From contig OX638370.1 in NCBI GenBank assembly GCA_951812925.1, positions 42,473,948 through 42,537,947 on the forward strand: DNA of 64,000 nucleotides, given 5' to 3'. This DNA is from Calliopum simillimum (Eukaryota; Arthropoda; Insecta; Diptera; Lauxaniidae). Position numbers and translations under genes: made by a program. The first letter of the stretch is position 1; every line of letters begins with the position of its first letter. Below are positions 1-11,214 of this stretch, piece by piece. Under the pieces are notes generated by a model that saw nothing but the letters and a program-made list of their open reading frames with translations, was not told the origin of the DNA and did not search any database.

Positions 1-1917
1 TTTGTTCGACTGGCCATATTTCGATCAATTTTTAACGTAAGAAACTCTCCAATAAAGCATTTTAAAGAAAATTTTATCTTCTTATTTTTTGTGAGATTTC
101 GTTTTTATCTATCTTTAATCTGAAAAAAGTTATTGCAAAAAGAGAAAAAATATTCGAATTCGAAATTTTTTTTTGATTTGAATATTTTTAGCAAAATAAA
201 TTTGTTTTTTAATTTTTCAAATCAGCGATATCCAAACTCAAATGCGAGCTTACAAAAAGTTTCACAAGAACAATGTCAAAATTTTGCTTCTTTCGCTAGA
301 AATGTTTAAGCTTATATTATATGAATTTATGTTTTTTTTTTTTAATTCCTTTCTGTAAAAATGTCTCTAATTTGATATTAAATATCTCAAAAAATAATGA
401 ATAAGTTCTTTTATTATAATATATTGCAGTTTTGTGGAAGGTGAATTTTATATAAAATGGATTAAAACACTTTCATATGAACTTCTTTATAAAATTTTTA
501 CAAAAATAGTATAAAAGATTTTTGTATGGTGATACCATTAAATTTCAACTTTTTGGTTAATTGCATTAATACTTTATTTGTATAAATTTTATACGAACAA
601 GTTGTAGCATAGATTTTATACCAAATTGGGTAAGGATTTGTATTCATTCCAATTTGGTTTGAATTTTACACCGAAACTATTTGCTGTGTGTGAATTCGTA
701 ATTTTTGATTTCCATTCCGCACACTTTTTTAGCAATCTGTTCATTTGTTCCCTTTTCGCACTTTTTTTTTGTATTGTTTCCTGAATTTGCAAATATCAAG
801 TGACGATTTTTAACTGTTAATTTTCATTGCCTACTTGAAATTATTCAAGTGGAAAACTCACTTACACACTTGGTTTCACACAGGTAATCAATTTGTTTTT
901 GTAACTACACTTCTGCCATAATTAACTACCAACATTCAGTTTGCTCATTCATTGTTGGCTGTAATAAAAGGTACCAATTTAAGTGCACCCTTTTTGATGA
1001 AAAGGAATATGAAAAAAAAGGATATGCCAAAACTTCCAAAATGAGAATGGAAAAAATCATATATTTTTGGTCCTTTAACTACTTTGCCGCGTTGCCGTTC
1101 CAAAAGTGGCTGTGTTCCCATTTAAACTTATTCGCGCATATTCGATGACCATTCATTGCGCGGTGAAATGAACAACAAAGCAAAAAACTTTTGTCACAAA
1201 AATATTTAAATTTTAGAAAAACGCATTGTTTCGTTAATTTACAAAAAAAAAAAAAAAAAAAAAACTCACAAAAATTCATGCAACCATTGAAACATTTTAC
1301 TCAGCTTTTTGCAAATATTTTTTTTTTACGTTTGTCCTGTTAAATTTAATTTTCAAATCATGCTTCATGTGGCATCATCAACGCTCATTTTGCATGAGAC
1401 ATTTTGTTGTCATATAAAATGCGACTTTTTTTTTGTTTGTTCTGTTCTGTAATTTGATTATGTTTTAGTGACCCAATAGGAAAAGTTTATAAATTATATT
1501 TCCGCAAAAATGCTTTGATGATATATACATTAGGTATGGAAGGAAATTTTACCGGTCCGGCTAAGTAAAAATCAAAAAGGTTAAATAATTTAGAGAAACT
1601 TTGCAAAAGAAAGTACATATTTTCATTGCAGTTTTCTTTGGCAAAGTTTCTTTAAATTTTCCAAATTTTCCAATTTTCACGAGCCAGACAGGTAAAAACA
1701 TTCGACCCGCTCTAACAAACTTGCATTTATTCATATTTATTTGGTGAACTCTTTCAAATCATATTTACTTAATCACTCAAGATTTGATAGTCCTTTTACA
1801 TAAGATTTGTTCGAGCAATTACAAATACATACTTATTTTCTGAGCATAGGAAAATGGTGGATTGGATCTGATATCTTTTATTAAAATCCACTCAACCAAC
1901 GCTTTTTGTTGGCCCTT
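1..1917. other. AT-rich DNA without recognisable gene
   Basis: The stretch is rich in A and T runs and holds no convincing coding frame. A weak imperfect hairpin lies at about 1588-1660, where the run AGAAACTTTGCAAAAGAAA faces TTTCTTTGGCAAAGTTTCT. It could be a decayed MITE, but I cannot define its ends. Confidence 0.5.
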
Positions 1918-2184
1918 CACTCAGGGTATATTAAAATTGTCCTTCCGTTTGTAACGTAGAGGAAGAGACATTCAGTGTCAGCTCCTGAGTCTTTTTTGTC
2001 ATATCCATCTGGCTGGCTTGAAATCTGTACGTGGTAATCATTTTAATATTTTTTGAAAGCAAGATAGTTCGATAAAATCTTGTACCTTCCCTCCATCTCC
2101 AAAATTTACTTGGGGAATTAAAAATAAGAAAAATCGGTCAACAGACACGTCTACTACCCATCATTTGAAACTCTTTATTTAGAG

Positions 2185-3254
2185 CAGTGATTCTCAACCT
2201 ATGTGCCGCGGCACTTTAGTGTGCAGTGAGATTTTTAAAGTCTGCCGCCACTGCCAAAAATCAAATTTGCCGACATGATCCTTTTAGGTTTCTGGAAATT
2301 AAAACCTTTCATAATAGCATTTTACACCAATTTATAAATTGTGATGTTATGATGAACAGACTACCTCCTATCACACCTAAAAAGGTATAGTTGGGCTATT
2401 TTAAATACGTTCTTTAAAATATACACAGAAGGGTCAAAATTGGATACAGGTACTGGATCAGGAAGTTTTTCCGAGTATATAGAACTAACAAAATCGTACA
2501 GACAGCCAAACAACTGTACTGTCTTTCAGGCACAGGCTTATGCTGTTCTCAAAGTCACAATTTTTTGGAAGCCAGATGGCCATCCAAGCAATTTTATCAA
2601 ATCACATTACTTCAAAACTTGTATTAAGCTGTTCAGCAGGTTCTTTTGCGATATTTGTGAGGACTACAGTATGAAACTTTGCTGGGTTCCCGTTCATAGT
2701 AATTGCCGATGAACAAGCTAGGAAAGACTCAAGCCAGAATATTTTGGCTGACCTTTCAATAAGAAAACACATAAGCGTAATCAAGGGAACAATCGATAGT
2801 AAATGTATTCAGCTTGCTAATTCCAGACGGTCAAATTAGCAAACTTGAAAGCATATTAGATCAATTTATTTTGCCATCCTTGAGTATGAATCGAACTAAA
2901 ATTTTTAAAGCAATGGGAAAAAACAATGTGCGTAACTTAATTGGTGCTATTACTAGAAACTGTGGCGTAGAAAACCATACATTTGTAGAAGTCATTTTTT
3001 TGGTCATTTCAATTTCGAACCGCTTGACTTACTATCTGAATTGTGTCTTAAATCCATATAGGTGTATATGTATTGTATATAAAATGAAAAGCTCTCTGTT
3101 TCGGGTTTCAAGGCGGCCAATTCCGAGGCATAAGTTAATGATGACAACATGGTCATCCCACAAATCTTCTTGACATTTTTGTTGCTGTAAGTGTGCCGCC
3201 AAATTTTGATATTATTAAAAATGTGCCGTGACGAAAAAAGGTTGAAAATCACTG
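2185..3254. mobile_element. Non-autonomous hAT transposon with 8-bp target duplication
   Basis: The left end reads CAGTGATTCTCAACCT. The right end is its inverted copy with one mismatch (15 of 16 bases). The element is flanked on both sides by the identical 8 bases ATTTAGAG (2177-2184 and 3255-3262). An 8-bp duplication and CAGTG-type ends are diagnostic of the hAT superfamily. GCCGCGGCAC-type sequence just inside the ends is also typical of hAT ends. No transposase is present. Instead the interior holds a LINE-derived RNase H fragment, annotated separately. The element is therefore a non-autonomous derivative that carries foreign sequence. Confidence 0.9.
2415..2995 (+). pseudogene. LINE-type RNase H and C-terminal tail, catalytically dead, inside hAT
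   Basis: The frame from about 2424 reads YTEGSKLDTGTGSGSF, then FQAQAYAV, then LCWVPVHS, which are the ordered landmarks of the RNase H domain found at the C-terminus of jockey/R1/I-type LINE polyproteins. After a frameshift it continues with ADEQARKDSSQ and, near 2900-2965, NNVRNLIGAITRNCGVENH. That last piece matches the Leu-Gly-Leu-Leu-Thr-Gly-His-Cys-like region normally downstream of LINE RNase H. Two expected catalytic acids are replaced: the usual YTDGS Asp is Glu, and the usual FQAE Glu is Gln. At least one frameshift is present. The fragment cannot be active and was probably captured by the hAT or inserted into it. Confidence 0.75.
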
Positions 3255-3400
3255 ATTTAGAGCATTATCTGCAGGAATGCAACCAAAATTAATGCTTTTA
3301 CAAGAAACAATAAGTTCTGAGCATAAACTTCATGAACTCAGATAAAATGGCGTGGCACTTACCATATCAGCAAATTTGTGAAGTGCTCTAGTGCAAGCGT

Positions 3401-4614
3401 TGTAAATTTATATGTGAATAATCTTTCATTTGAAGCAAACATTTACCTTTAGAAGAACAAAGAGATCCGCCAAGCATTCAGATTTCATTCCTTTCTTTGC
3501 CTTCGATATCTGTAGCGACTTACACAATCGCCTCTCATATTGACAAGAGTCGCGACCTTAGGAAAGCAAGGATCTATTACATACAATATGATGTGCAGAA
3601 AGAATGTTAAAAAGTTATTTGTCACTTAAGAACTGGTTTTATTTTTCTTGATTATGAGAACTGGAAAATTAGAATTTTTATGCCAGATCACATTTAAAAA
3701 TCCGAATTCAATGATGAACAAATTATGGAATCAGGAAAATCTGCTTTTATTTTTCCTAAGAAATTCAAGAGCGTAGTATTTTCAAGACTAATGGGGTAGA
3801 CATACGGCAGCTTTAATCCGGATTATAAACATAATAATGCACTTAAAAAATTTACCCTAACAGATTAAAGTTTCTGCATTAAGTAAACGGCTGATTTATT
3901 TGTATACTTGTTTTTTTGACAGCACCTGCTCATAGTCCTCCCTCAAACCAGCTAGTGCGCTATTTTTATTCTCTAGTCTTAAAATAAAAAATTTTCATTG
4001 GTTTTTACTTATACATATTTCAGCGAAATCGGATGGGGTGTGGCAGATCTTGTTACGCTAGGCATGGAATGGCTGTTTATTAAAGTCACTTTTGCTCACT
4101 ACATTTTCCTTCTTTTTTTCTTGTTGAATTTTTTCTTAACTGAAGTGACATTTATAAAATTAATAAAGTAAGACAATCCAATACTTTATTTTAATCAAAT
4201 TGTCAGACAATGTGGCGGACAGCTATCAAATATTTTTTGTTTTAAAACTTAAAGTACACGAACACACCTACTTTGAATATCCCAGTACTGACAACCTTGA
4301 ACAATAAAAAACCAGGGAGATACTGTCACTGATAATGACAGATGAAAATGAAGACGGCCAACTTCGTTGAAACTTCCGGCCTTGACTATTTTGAATCGAA
4401 GCTGAGCTGACGTGTTGCCGCTATATGATCTTTAAAAATCCAAGTAAAAATAAAATTAAAAAGAAATTAAAATTATTAAAAACAGTTGTTGAAGGCAACA
4501 TTCTCAACACATACAATAAAAAAAAACGTAAAGACAAAAGGAGCAGAACGTGAATAAAGTTATTCTAAAATAATATAATAAGGAACTTGGTGTGTATTGG
4601 TCTGAAATTTAAGG
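3401..4614. other. Unassigned DNA without gene
   Basis: No coding frame is convincing. A segment at about 4015-4085 shares a pattern with about 48350-48425 (an AAATTTCA-like run, then GGCATGGA(A/T)TGGCTGT), which suggests a minor dispersed repeat. The rest shows nothing I can identify. Confidence 0.4.
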
Positions 4615-4622
4615 TTATATAC

Positions 4623-5066
4623 TAGGGTGGGCCAAATTGTATGGACGAAATCTTATCGACCTCGGCTAACCCCCTACGTGAAAGTTCATTCAATTCTATG
4701 AATATTTGCCCAAGGAACTATACCTCTGCGTTCAACTTTGGTTCGGTGCATTTTTGATCGAAAATAGCCGATTATTATGACCGACTTTCAAAATAAACGA
4801 TTCATATTTGTGGATGAATTTTTTCAAACAAAACACCAACCTCGGCTGCAAACAGAACCCAATTTAGTTCATTACTGACAGAATACCAGCCAAATCATAT
4901 AATGGCATTACTTTTGTCTTTATAAAAATTTTTAAAATTTAGTATGAAAATAAAAAAAATATTCATAAAAGGTACAATTTTCGATCCTTGGGCAAATATT
5001 CATAGAATTGAATGAACTTTCACATAGGGGGGTAGCCGAGATCAGTTTTCAAATCGGCCCACCCTA
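4623..5066. mobile_element. Long-TIR MITE with 8-bp target duplication (hAT-like)
   Basis: Both ends read TAGGGTGGGCC inward, and the inverted arms stay similar for about 100 bp, sharing AAAGTTCATTCAATTCTATG and ATATTTGCCCAAGGA. The flanks are the identical 8 bases TTATATAC (4615-4622 and 5067-5074). An 8-bp duplication with ends of TAGNG type fits hAT; P-type or Merlin elements are less likely alternatives. The 444-bp element has no coding frame. Confidence 0.85.
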
Positions 5067-5074
5067 TTATATAC

Positions 5075-6197
5075 ATACATCATACATCATTTGGAATCTT
5101 CGAAAAAAGTCCACGAAAGCAAAAGTGGCAAAATTAAGTCATCGCCGCAACCTACAAAATTTCCGACATTCAGACATCATCGGCATCGGTGCACAAGTAG
5201 TAACAGTCATCAGCAGTTTGGCAATCAATTGTTAACCCTCCGGAGACCTTTCAAGGAAAAATACAAAAAAGAAGAAAACAGGTTCATTGTCCTAAAAAGA
5301 AGAAAAAAAAAGAAAACAAGATTGTCTGAAAAAAAAAGAAAAAAAATTGGTTCGTTGTGCTAAAACAAAGAAAAAAAAAAAAGAAACCTAAAGTTATCTA
5401 AAAAAAAAAAACTCAAAAAAACAAGTATGCTAAGTATAAAGAAAAACTAAATAGAAATAAGGTGCAAAAACTTAAAAAAATGATTAGTTTTTAGCTAATT
5501 TTATTGTGCTAGGCAGATTAAATACTGAAATTTGTGATAGGTTTTCCTTTTTGTGTTCAAAAATTTGTATAATTTTGGTTCGTCGGTCGATACCTGAAAT
5601 TTGGCGCCAGGTGGTTAGGTAGGTCAGATCCACAAATTTTTACGGAAACTTTGTTTAATAAAAAGAGACAAGAAAAAAACAGCAGTTAAGTGTAAAATAA
5701 AAGGAAAGAAAAGAAACCTAAAAGTATATGTAGGTAAAAATTAGTATGTTTTTCTAAAAAATTAAAAAGTTAAAGCGTAGGAAAATAGACCTAAGCATTA
5801 AGTTTTTTGTTAAAAATAATAGTTTCGCACTTACCTGATCAATTATACTTACCTTATATTGTTTACTTGTATCATAATACGTACCTTTATGTTTATGTGT
5901 CTATTGTGAGCATACGTGCAAAATAAAAGAAAAAGAAAAGAAAATAGTTTAAAAAGAAAAAAAAAAGAGAAAAAAAAAAAACAGAAAGAAATAGTAAATA
6001 CATACGTAAAATAATTTTAAGTAGTATGTAAAACCTTATAAAACGTGTATGTTGTAACCCTAGGAACCTATACTTACCTATGTTTACCTGTAAGAATATC
6101 ATTATTTTTCATTAACCCTCCTGGGACCTTAAAAAAAATATAAAAATAAAAGAAAAAAAAAGATTAAAAGTTTAGGTTGCTAGCAAAATAAAAAAAA
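5075..6197. other. A-rich low-complexity stretch
   Basis: This is dominated by long A and GAAAA runs, so the short frames here are lysine-rich artefacts. Two same-orientation copies of TTAACCCTCC (5232 and 6112), each followed by a GACCTT-like run, resemble piggyBac-type ends (TTAA then CCCT). I could not find the matching inverted ends. Confidence 0.4.
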
Positions 6198-7043
6198 GGC
6201 CTAAAACCAAAAAGGTGACCTCGCCCCCCCTGCGCTTCAGACGCCATCTTGAAATATGTTTGATTCAATTTATCTCGTTTCCTGTTGGCCGGACAGAAAA
6301 AATTCTACGTTTTGTTGATCTGGGACGCAATATCCATAAGTTGATATTTTGAGCGGTAGAAGCTGCTAAAGTTACAAAAAATCAGTTTTTTCCATTTGCA
6401 CTGGGTTTTTCAAAAAGTTGTGCTAACATAATTTGTAGCGCTTGCAAAAACAAGCAAAATAATTTTTAAATGAAGTCATTATTTCAATTGGTTCTCGAGT
6501 TACAGTACAGTACTATTTTGCTTGTTTTTACAATCGCTAAAAATTTTGTGGTCCCAACATTTTGAAAAATTAACACCCAGTGGGTCAAAATGGAAAAAAC
6601 CGATTTTTTGTAACTTTGGCGGCCTCTACCGCTCAAAATATCAACTTATGGATACCGCGTCTCAGATCAAAAATACGAAAATTTTATAGCCCGTAATTTT
6701 TGTTCAAATTTTTTTTCTGTGCGACCAATAGAAAATGAAATAAATCAAATGAAAAATATTTCAAGATGGCGTCTGAAGCGCAGGGGGGCGAGGTCACTTT
6801 TTTGGTTTTAGGCCTCTACAGTAGTCCTAAAAGCATAAGGCAAAACAAATTGCAGTGCGCAATTTTTTCTAGGCCTTTACATTTTTACGTACATTTTAGG
6901 ACATTGTTACCGTACTATAACTCGAGAACCAATTGAGATAATGACTTCATGTTTTTGCAAGCGCTACAAATTATGTTACCACAACTTTTTGAAAAATCAA
7001 CACCCAGTGGGTTCTGTCCGACTAACAGGAAAGGAGATAACGT
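6198..7043. repeat. Large inverted repeat with a third partial arm
   Basis: The left arm starts GGCCTAAAACCAAAAAGGTG and continues with a GC-rich CCCCCCTGCGCTTCAGACGC run. The same sequence returns inverted and ends at about 6817. The arms are about 280-300 bp and share a CTCAAAATATCAACTTATGG segment on the right-arm strand. A third, shorter arm at about 6890-7043 repeats ACTCGAGAACCAATTGAGAT through AACAGGAAAGGAGATAA and lacks the middle part. The structure would form a very long hairpin. It is probably a foldback-type or MITE-type element with a nested or duplicated end. No target duplication was found and no protein is encoded. Confidence 0.75.
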
Positions 7044-7726
7044 TTTGTTTTTAATGACCTGACTTAAAAAATTTCTTAAATTTAACATAATCTTCCTACT
7101 GGGTTAGCATTTAAATTTTACAACATCATTGTGGTCGCAGTTATCTAATTTACTAAATACTTACTCTATTGCCTTTATTATGCTCCTAAGCCTCATCTCG
7201 CCTGCCCCCAGTTAGTATAATTTTTCTTCAGTAACCGCCACCATCCCTTCTTCAATATGAAGTTACTTTTAACGGCATGCACGTCGTCCACCATACTACG
7301 TACATAACATCCTACTCCATCCTTTGCATTTTCAACAGCTTTCTATTTAACAAAGGTCCCTTTATTTTTTCATTTTTTTGCGGCTTCACTCTCTCGAAAT
7401 TTATTCGAAACATGCACAACTAATGAAACGTTTCTCGAATTTTTGATAAACTGAAAATTAGAAGCAAAAATTTTGTGGGCGTGTGGAAATTTTAAACACA
7501 TTTTATATCAGTTGTTGTTGTTGTATCGCATGAATTTCATGCATATCCTGTTAAAAATATGGAGAAAAGAAGAAGAAAAAAGGTATCCTCTAGAAAATTT
7601 AGCGAATAATGGAAACAAAACAAAAAAAGGAACTACACAACGAATTGTTACATTGTAACAACTGTGAAATGTGGGGTGGCTTATAAAAAAAAAACAGCTT
7701 CACCTTTCCCATCCTTAGTACACGTA
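7044..7726. other. Stretch without recognisable feature
   Basis: I see AT-rich sequence with short TTGTTG repeats near 7510, a typical fly microsatellite, and no credible gene or element ends. Confidence 0.4.
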
Positions 7727-8046
7727 CACAGTGAGCGCTTTAAGCGGATCGTAGCGCAAAGCTGATCGATGCGTAGAAAAGAAACTTCATTCATTTTCAG
7801 ACGAAAAATTAAGTGGTTTTAGCGCGCTGATCAGCGCTGAGTAACATTTGTAGATTCTAATAAAACGAAGAGTTCGTAGTTCTTTTATTTTAATTTGCAA
7901 ATGAATCAATTTCAAAATACAAACAAAGGAATACGAACAAGCAAAAACTCAGCGCTGATTTCCGCATTCACTATGACCACCCTAAGTTCAGCTATGCGCA
8001 TGAAAAATCAGCTCTGCACTCCGCTCCGCTTTGAGCGCTCACTGTG
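7727..8046. mobile_element. Small TIR element, CACAGTGAGCGCT ends
   Basis: The left end CACAGTGAGCGCT, followed by AAGCGGA and GCAAAGCTGAT, is mirrored on the right by the inverted complement of CACAGTGAGCGCTC, AAAGCGGAG and GCAGAGCTGAT. The imperfect inverted repeats are about 40 bp long. Repeats of AGCGCTGA lie inside at about 7830 and 7950. The 320-bp length without coding suggests a MITE. The CAGTG core hints at hAT, but no 8-bp duplication is visible. Confidence 0.55.
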
Positions 8047-8974
8047 GACGAGCACTTGTGTGTGTTAAAACTCTTTGTTGCACTGTCAATGGCTTCCTGT
8101 TGTTGTTGTCGTGTCGTCTTCGTCGTCATCATCGTCGTCTCAAAAATTCTGCGCTCGTTTAAATAAAAACCTCGTAAATTTGGCAACTTTTATCTGGCAA
8201 CAAAAAGCTGAAGAATGCAAAAATTAAAAAAATAAACGCGAAAATAAAATTAAAATGAAAAAACCTCAAATGCTCATGGAAACGCACACCTTTGTTTCAT
8301 TTTGACTTAGTTAAAAAAAAAAAAAAAAAAAAAACAGACAAGAATAACTAATAAGGTAAAGGTACATTACCACGGCTGTGGGATTTTTAGAATGCTGTCA
8401 AGAAAGATTAATTTTCGAGATTTATAATTGTTGAATTTGGCCCTTATTGCGTATGGCAACGCAATCCACTTACGTGGCCTAATTGGCAACCTAATTGGCA
8501 GTTGCTTAAGCTGGCAACTATAGAGGCAACTAAAGAAATAAACTGACTGCTTTGGTTCCCATTACCAATATGAATTCTCCGATTGCACCCAAACTGCAAT
8601 ATGAGTTGCTACAAGCAATAGGGGCTTCGTTTTAGTTGCAAGATTAAAAGCTTAAATAGCTAAAAGCTGTATTATCTTATCCCTGTCGTAACATTATTGT
8701 AGTTGAAGACTTCGCGAGGCAGGTCGTTCTAGCCTAATTTGAGTTCAAAGAAATTGAAATTTTAAATGAAAGTTTTCTCTGAAAAGGTGTGCTTTTTCAA
8801 TAATCGTTTATATGTTTTTAAAAAATCCACGACTTTTCATCTTATGCAATAATGCATAATGCAATAATTAAGTATGATACGTTTAAATAATTTTCAAAGA
8901 TTAACAGTACTGGTCACTAATGCAGATCTAGCCCTGGATGGTTATGCATATTTTGTATAGGTTAAAGATAATGT
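8047..8974. other. Stretch with microsatellites only
   Basis: A run of GTCGTCTTCGTCGTCATC type trinucleotides lies at about 8100-8140 and a poly(A) run at about 8311-8334. Nothing else is supported. Confidence 0.4.
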
Positions 8975-9125
8975 TAGTCGATTCGACAGACGTTCGGTCA
9001 CACCGACAGACCGATGGATATGGCTACGTTGACTCAGGAGATGAAGCTAAACAAGAATATACATATATATTTTTCTATACCTCCCACGCCTTCTTCTGTG
9101 CGTGAAAAATGGAAAGATAAAGTCC
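8975..9125 (+). repeat. Type A dispersed repeat, tail fragment
   Basis: The block with GACAGACCGATGGATATGGC, then TTGACTCAGGAG and CTCCCACGCCTTCTTCTG, matches the tail of the other type A copies at 31000-31150, 35400-35540 and 53500-53640. The tandem monomers upstream are absent. A further GGGTATATACCCTGGGTG at about 9418-9435 may be the displaced 3' terminus. Between them, at 9168-9215, lie short repeats of TCTTGGTCTTGGA. Confidence 0.6.
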
Positions 9126-9480
9126 TTCTGAAGATCAAATTAAAACAAAGGTATTTGAAAGACCATAGCAGTCTTGGTCTTGGACTTTGTATTTGGTCTT
9201 GGACTCAGTATTGGTCTTGAGAAAATATCTAAAGAGTGTTGAGTAAGGAAAATTTTATTTTTATTTAATTTTTTTCAAAACAGTCTTGGTCTTGAAATCA
9301 TATCAGCGTCTTTTTCTTGCTTTCCAAAACCACCAAGCCCAAGGCTAAATTTGGTCATCACTAGTTAATGTAAGTCGTTTCGACGAACACTACTAGCATA
9401 CAACTCTACATATAACGGGTATATACCCTGGGTGTATGCTATAGAAATTTGCTTAACTTTTACACACAATTCCAATTCAC

Positions 9481-9686
9481 CTTATGGCGAGAGCACACAC
9501 CAAGTCCTCTGGTATATTCCTGTCAACATAATCTTCGCCGTTGTCTTTACAGGCAGCGGCATCATGCTGAGTACCCTTGCGCAAATGTAACCACGTGTTA
9601 AATTCAGAGCAGCAGTAATAAATTTCATTGCGTTGTCCTTGTTGTAACGAAAGGTATACGCCATGACATGCAGGATATATCGATGA
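9481..9686 (-). CDS. Possible coding exon, product not recognised
   Basis: On the minus strand an open frame runs from 9686 down to 9481. It includes the segments CCSEFNTWLHLRKG, HDAAACKDNGEDYVDRN and IPEDLVCALAI, and ends at a good splice donor, AAG then GTGAAT, at 9481/9480. The segment is clearly less AT-rich than its surroundings and has a protein-like composition with four cysteines. There is no in-frame ATG, so it would have to be an internal or terminal exon. A possible acceptor is the CAACAAG about 45-50 bases into the open frame, before QRNEIYY. I do not recognise the family. A different 60-residue frame (9482-9664, starting MAYTFRYNK) overlaps it and looks less protein-like. This is the only host-gene candidate I would keep. 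Confidence 0.35.
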
Positions 9687-9689
9687 TTA

Positions 9690-10271
9690 TCGTGGTGTTG
9701 GTTTTTTTGTTTCTTTTTTCTTTTTTCGAGTTTTGATGTTAATTTTTAGCTTTTTATTGCTGGTATTTTGTTTCTGGTCCCTATTTTTATGCATACGCGT
9801 AATAAAGCGGGTTTAATAGAATTAAACACAAACATTAAAAATTCATAAACATTTTTTCTGCTGTTGTCCTCGTGCAAGGATAATAGCGTGCAATTAATGG
9901 TTTCGCATAGCTATTTGTAGAGCTTTGAGTATAAATTCAATTATTTATATGATGTTTTCAAAAAGATACATATATGCGCTTATGCGAATATCAAGCAAGA
10001 TTTTTTTATAACGTCCACATTGAATTCGAAGAAAGTGGATTTTAATAAATTTTCAAAAAGATTTTATTTCATACTACTAACTTATTACCACTGAATATTT
10101 CCAGTTTATAACCTCAGTCTTTTGAAAACTATCCTGTGATTCAGCAGCAAGTCCATTTGATCAATATCCTTAGTCTGTTTTATGTGCTTAACCCAAAGGT
10201 TCTCACAATCTTGATTTTTATACCCTACATCCATATATGGGTCTATATAGAAAAGTATATATCGACGCCAC
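9690..10271. other. Stretch without recognisable feature
   Basis: AT-rich sequence upstream (in the minus sense) of the candidate exon at 9481-9686. I see no clear promoter, element ends or coding frame. Confidence 0.4.
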
Positions 10272-10530
10272 GGACGAAAAGTAGGATGCTTCATTTCTTC
10301 CATGAAAAGTAGGATGTTTTATATCCTTGGACGAAAAGTAAGACGTTTCAAAATTTTTAACAAAAAGCAGACTGTTTCATATTTTTTTATTAAAAGCAGG
10401 ATGTTTTATATTCTTGAACGAAAAGTAGGATGTTTCAAACTTTTTTTACGCAAAGTAGGACGTATCATAGTTTGTTACGAAAGTAAGTTGTTTTAAACTT
10501 TTAGACGAAATGTAGGATGTTTCATATTCA
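10272..10530. repeat. Minisatellite, about 34-bp unit, about 7-8 copies
   Basis: The unit GACGAAAAGTAGGATGTTTC plus a T-rich filler repeats about every 33-36 bp with substitutions (for example AAAAGCAGGATGTTTTATA and GCAAAGTAGGACGTATCATA). It is degenerate, which argues for an old array. The short frame through it (10302-10496) is only a translation of the repeat. Confidence 0.8.
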
Positions 10531-10769
10531 ACGACAAAAAAAAGGTGAATCATATCATTAACGCATATAAGAATTTTTTAGCTTATTTTATGTATTTAAA
10601 TGAACCTTAACTTTCGCTGCTCGTGTCAAATCTACTTAAATTTTTATTGTTTTGATGCTGGAACTAAACATACATCAGCGGAGATGACTGAGATAAAACG
10701 TGGATTAGCCTAAACAAAATAACAGAATAACAAAATCGGTACAGCAGCTTAGCACTGACAGCAAAAAAC

Positions 10770-10990
10770 TTTTAATATCGTTTCTTTCTTTGAATTTGAT
10801 TAAAATCAGTGCAGTTTTTTTCCATCTAAGGCCGAGGCACCACCCACTTCTAAGCGTTATGGTCATGTTATCGCTCCTAAGTGCTAACCATATCTCCATC
10901 CCAAATTTCATAAAAATCGATGGAGTGGTTTAGCCCTGAGAGTGTTTTTTCTATTCAGAGGCGTGGCACCGCCCACTTTAAAAAAAAAAA
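10770..10990 (-). repeat. Two decayed monomers of the 129-bp satellite family
   Basis: Read on the minus strand, this contains GTGGGCGGTGCCACGCCTCT, then AAAAAACACTCTCAGGGCTA, CATCGATTTTTATGAAATTT and GGTTAGCACTTAGGAGCGAT, in the same order as the tandem array at 60958-61750. A second, worse monomer lies at the low-coordinate end. It is an isolated, inverted piece of the same family about 50 kb away. Confidence 0.75.
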
Positions 10991-11214
10991 AAATATCCCA
11001 CTGCACTGCTCTTCTTCACGGTCTTTCCAGCAAAAAAAAAAAAATCAAGCAAAAATGTTGAGATATAGGCAAAGAATAGGACTGGACCGATTTTCTTTGC
11101 TTATTTATATTTCTATATATCTATATATCTATCAAATCTGGAAATAAAAATAATATGGAGCTTTTCGAAAAAAATGTTAAGGATAAGGTTCTCTTTGCCG
11201 TAAAAAATATAGAC

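Larger units (their letters stand above)
1918..3400 (-). repeat. Type A dispersed repeat, copy 1, split by a hAT element
   Basis: Read on the minus strand, this is a copy of the repeat seen at about ten places in the window. The lower part (1918-2184) carries the tail block with the features TTCCGTTTGTAAC and ATCTGGCTGGCTTG. The part beyond the hAT insertion (3263-3400) carries a monomer with GGCGTGGCAC. The hAT at 2185-3254, with its 8-bp duplication, interrupts it, so the hAT is the younger insertion. The upper boundary is approximate. No coding capacity is seen. Confidence 0.65.
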
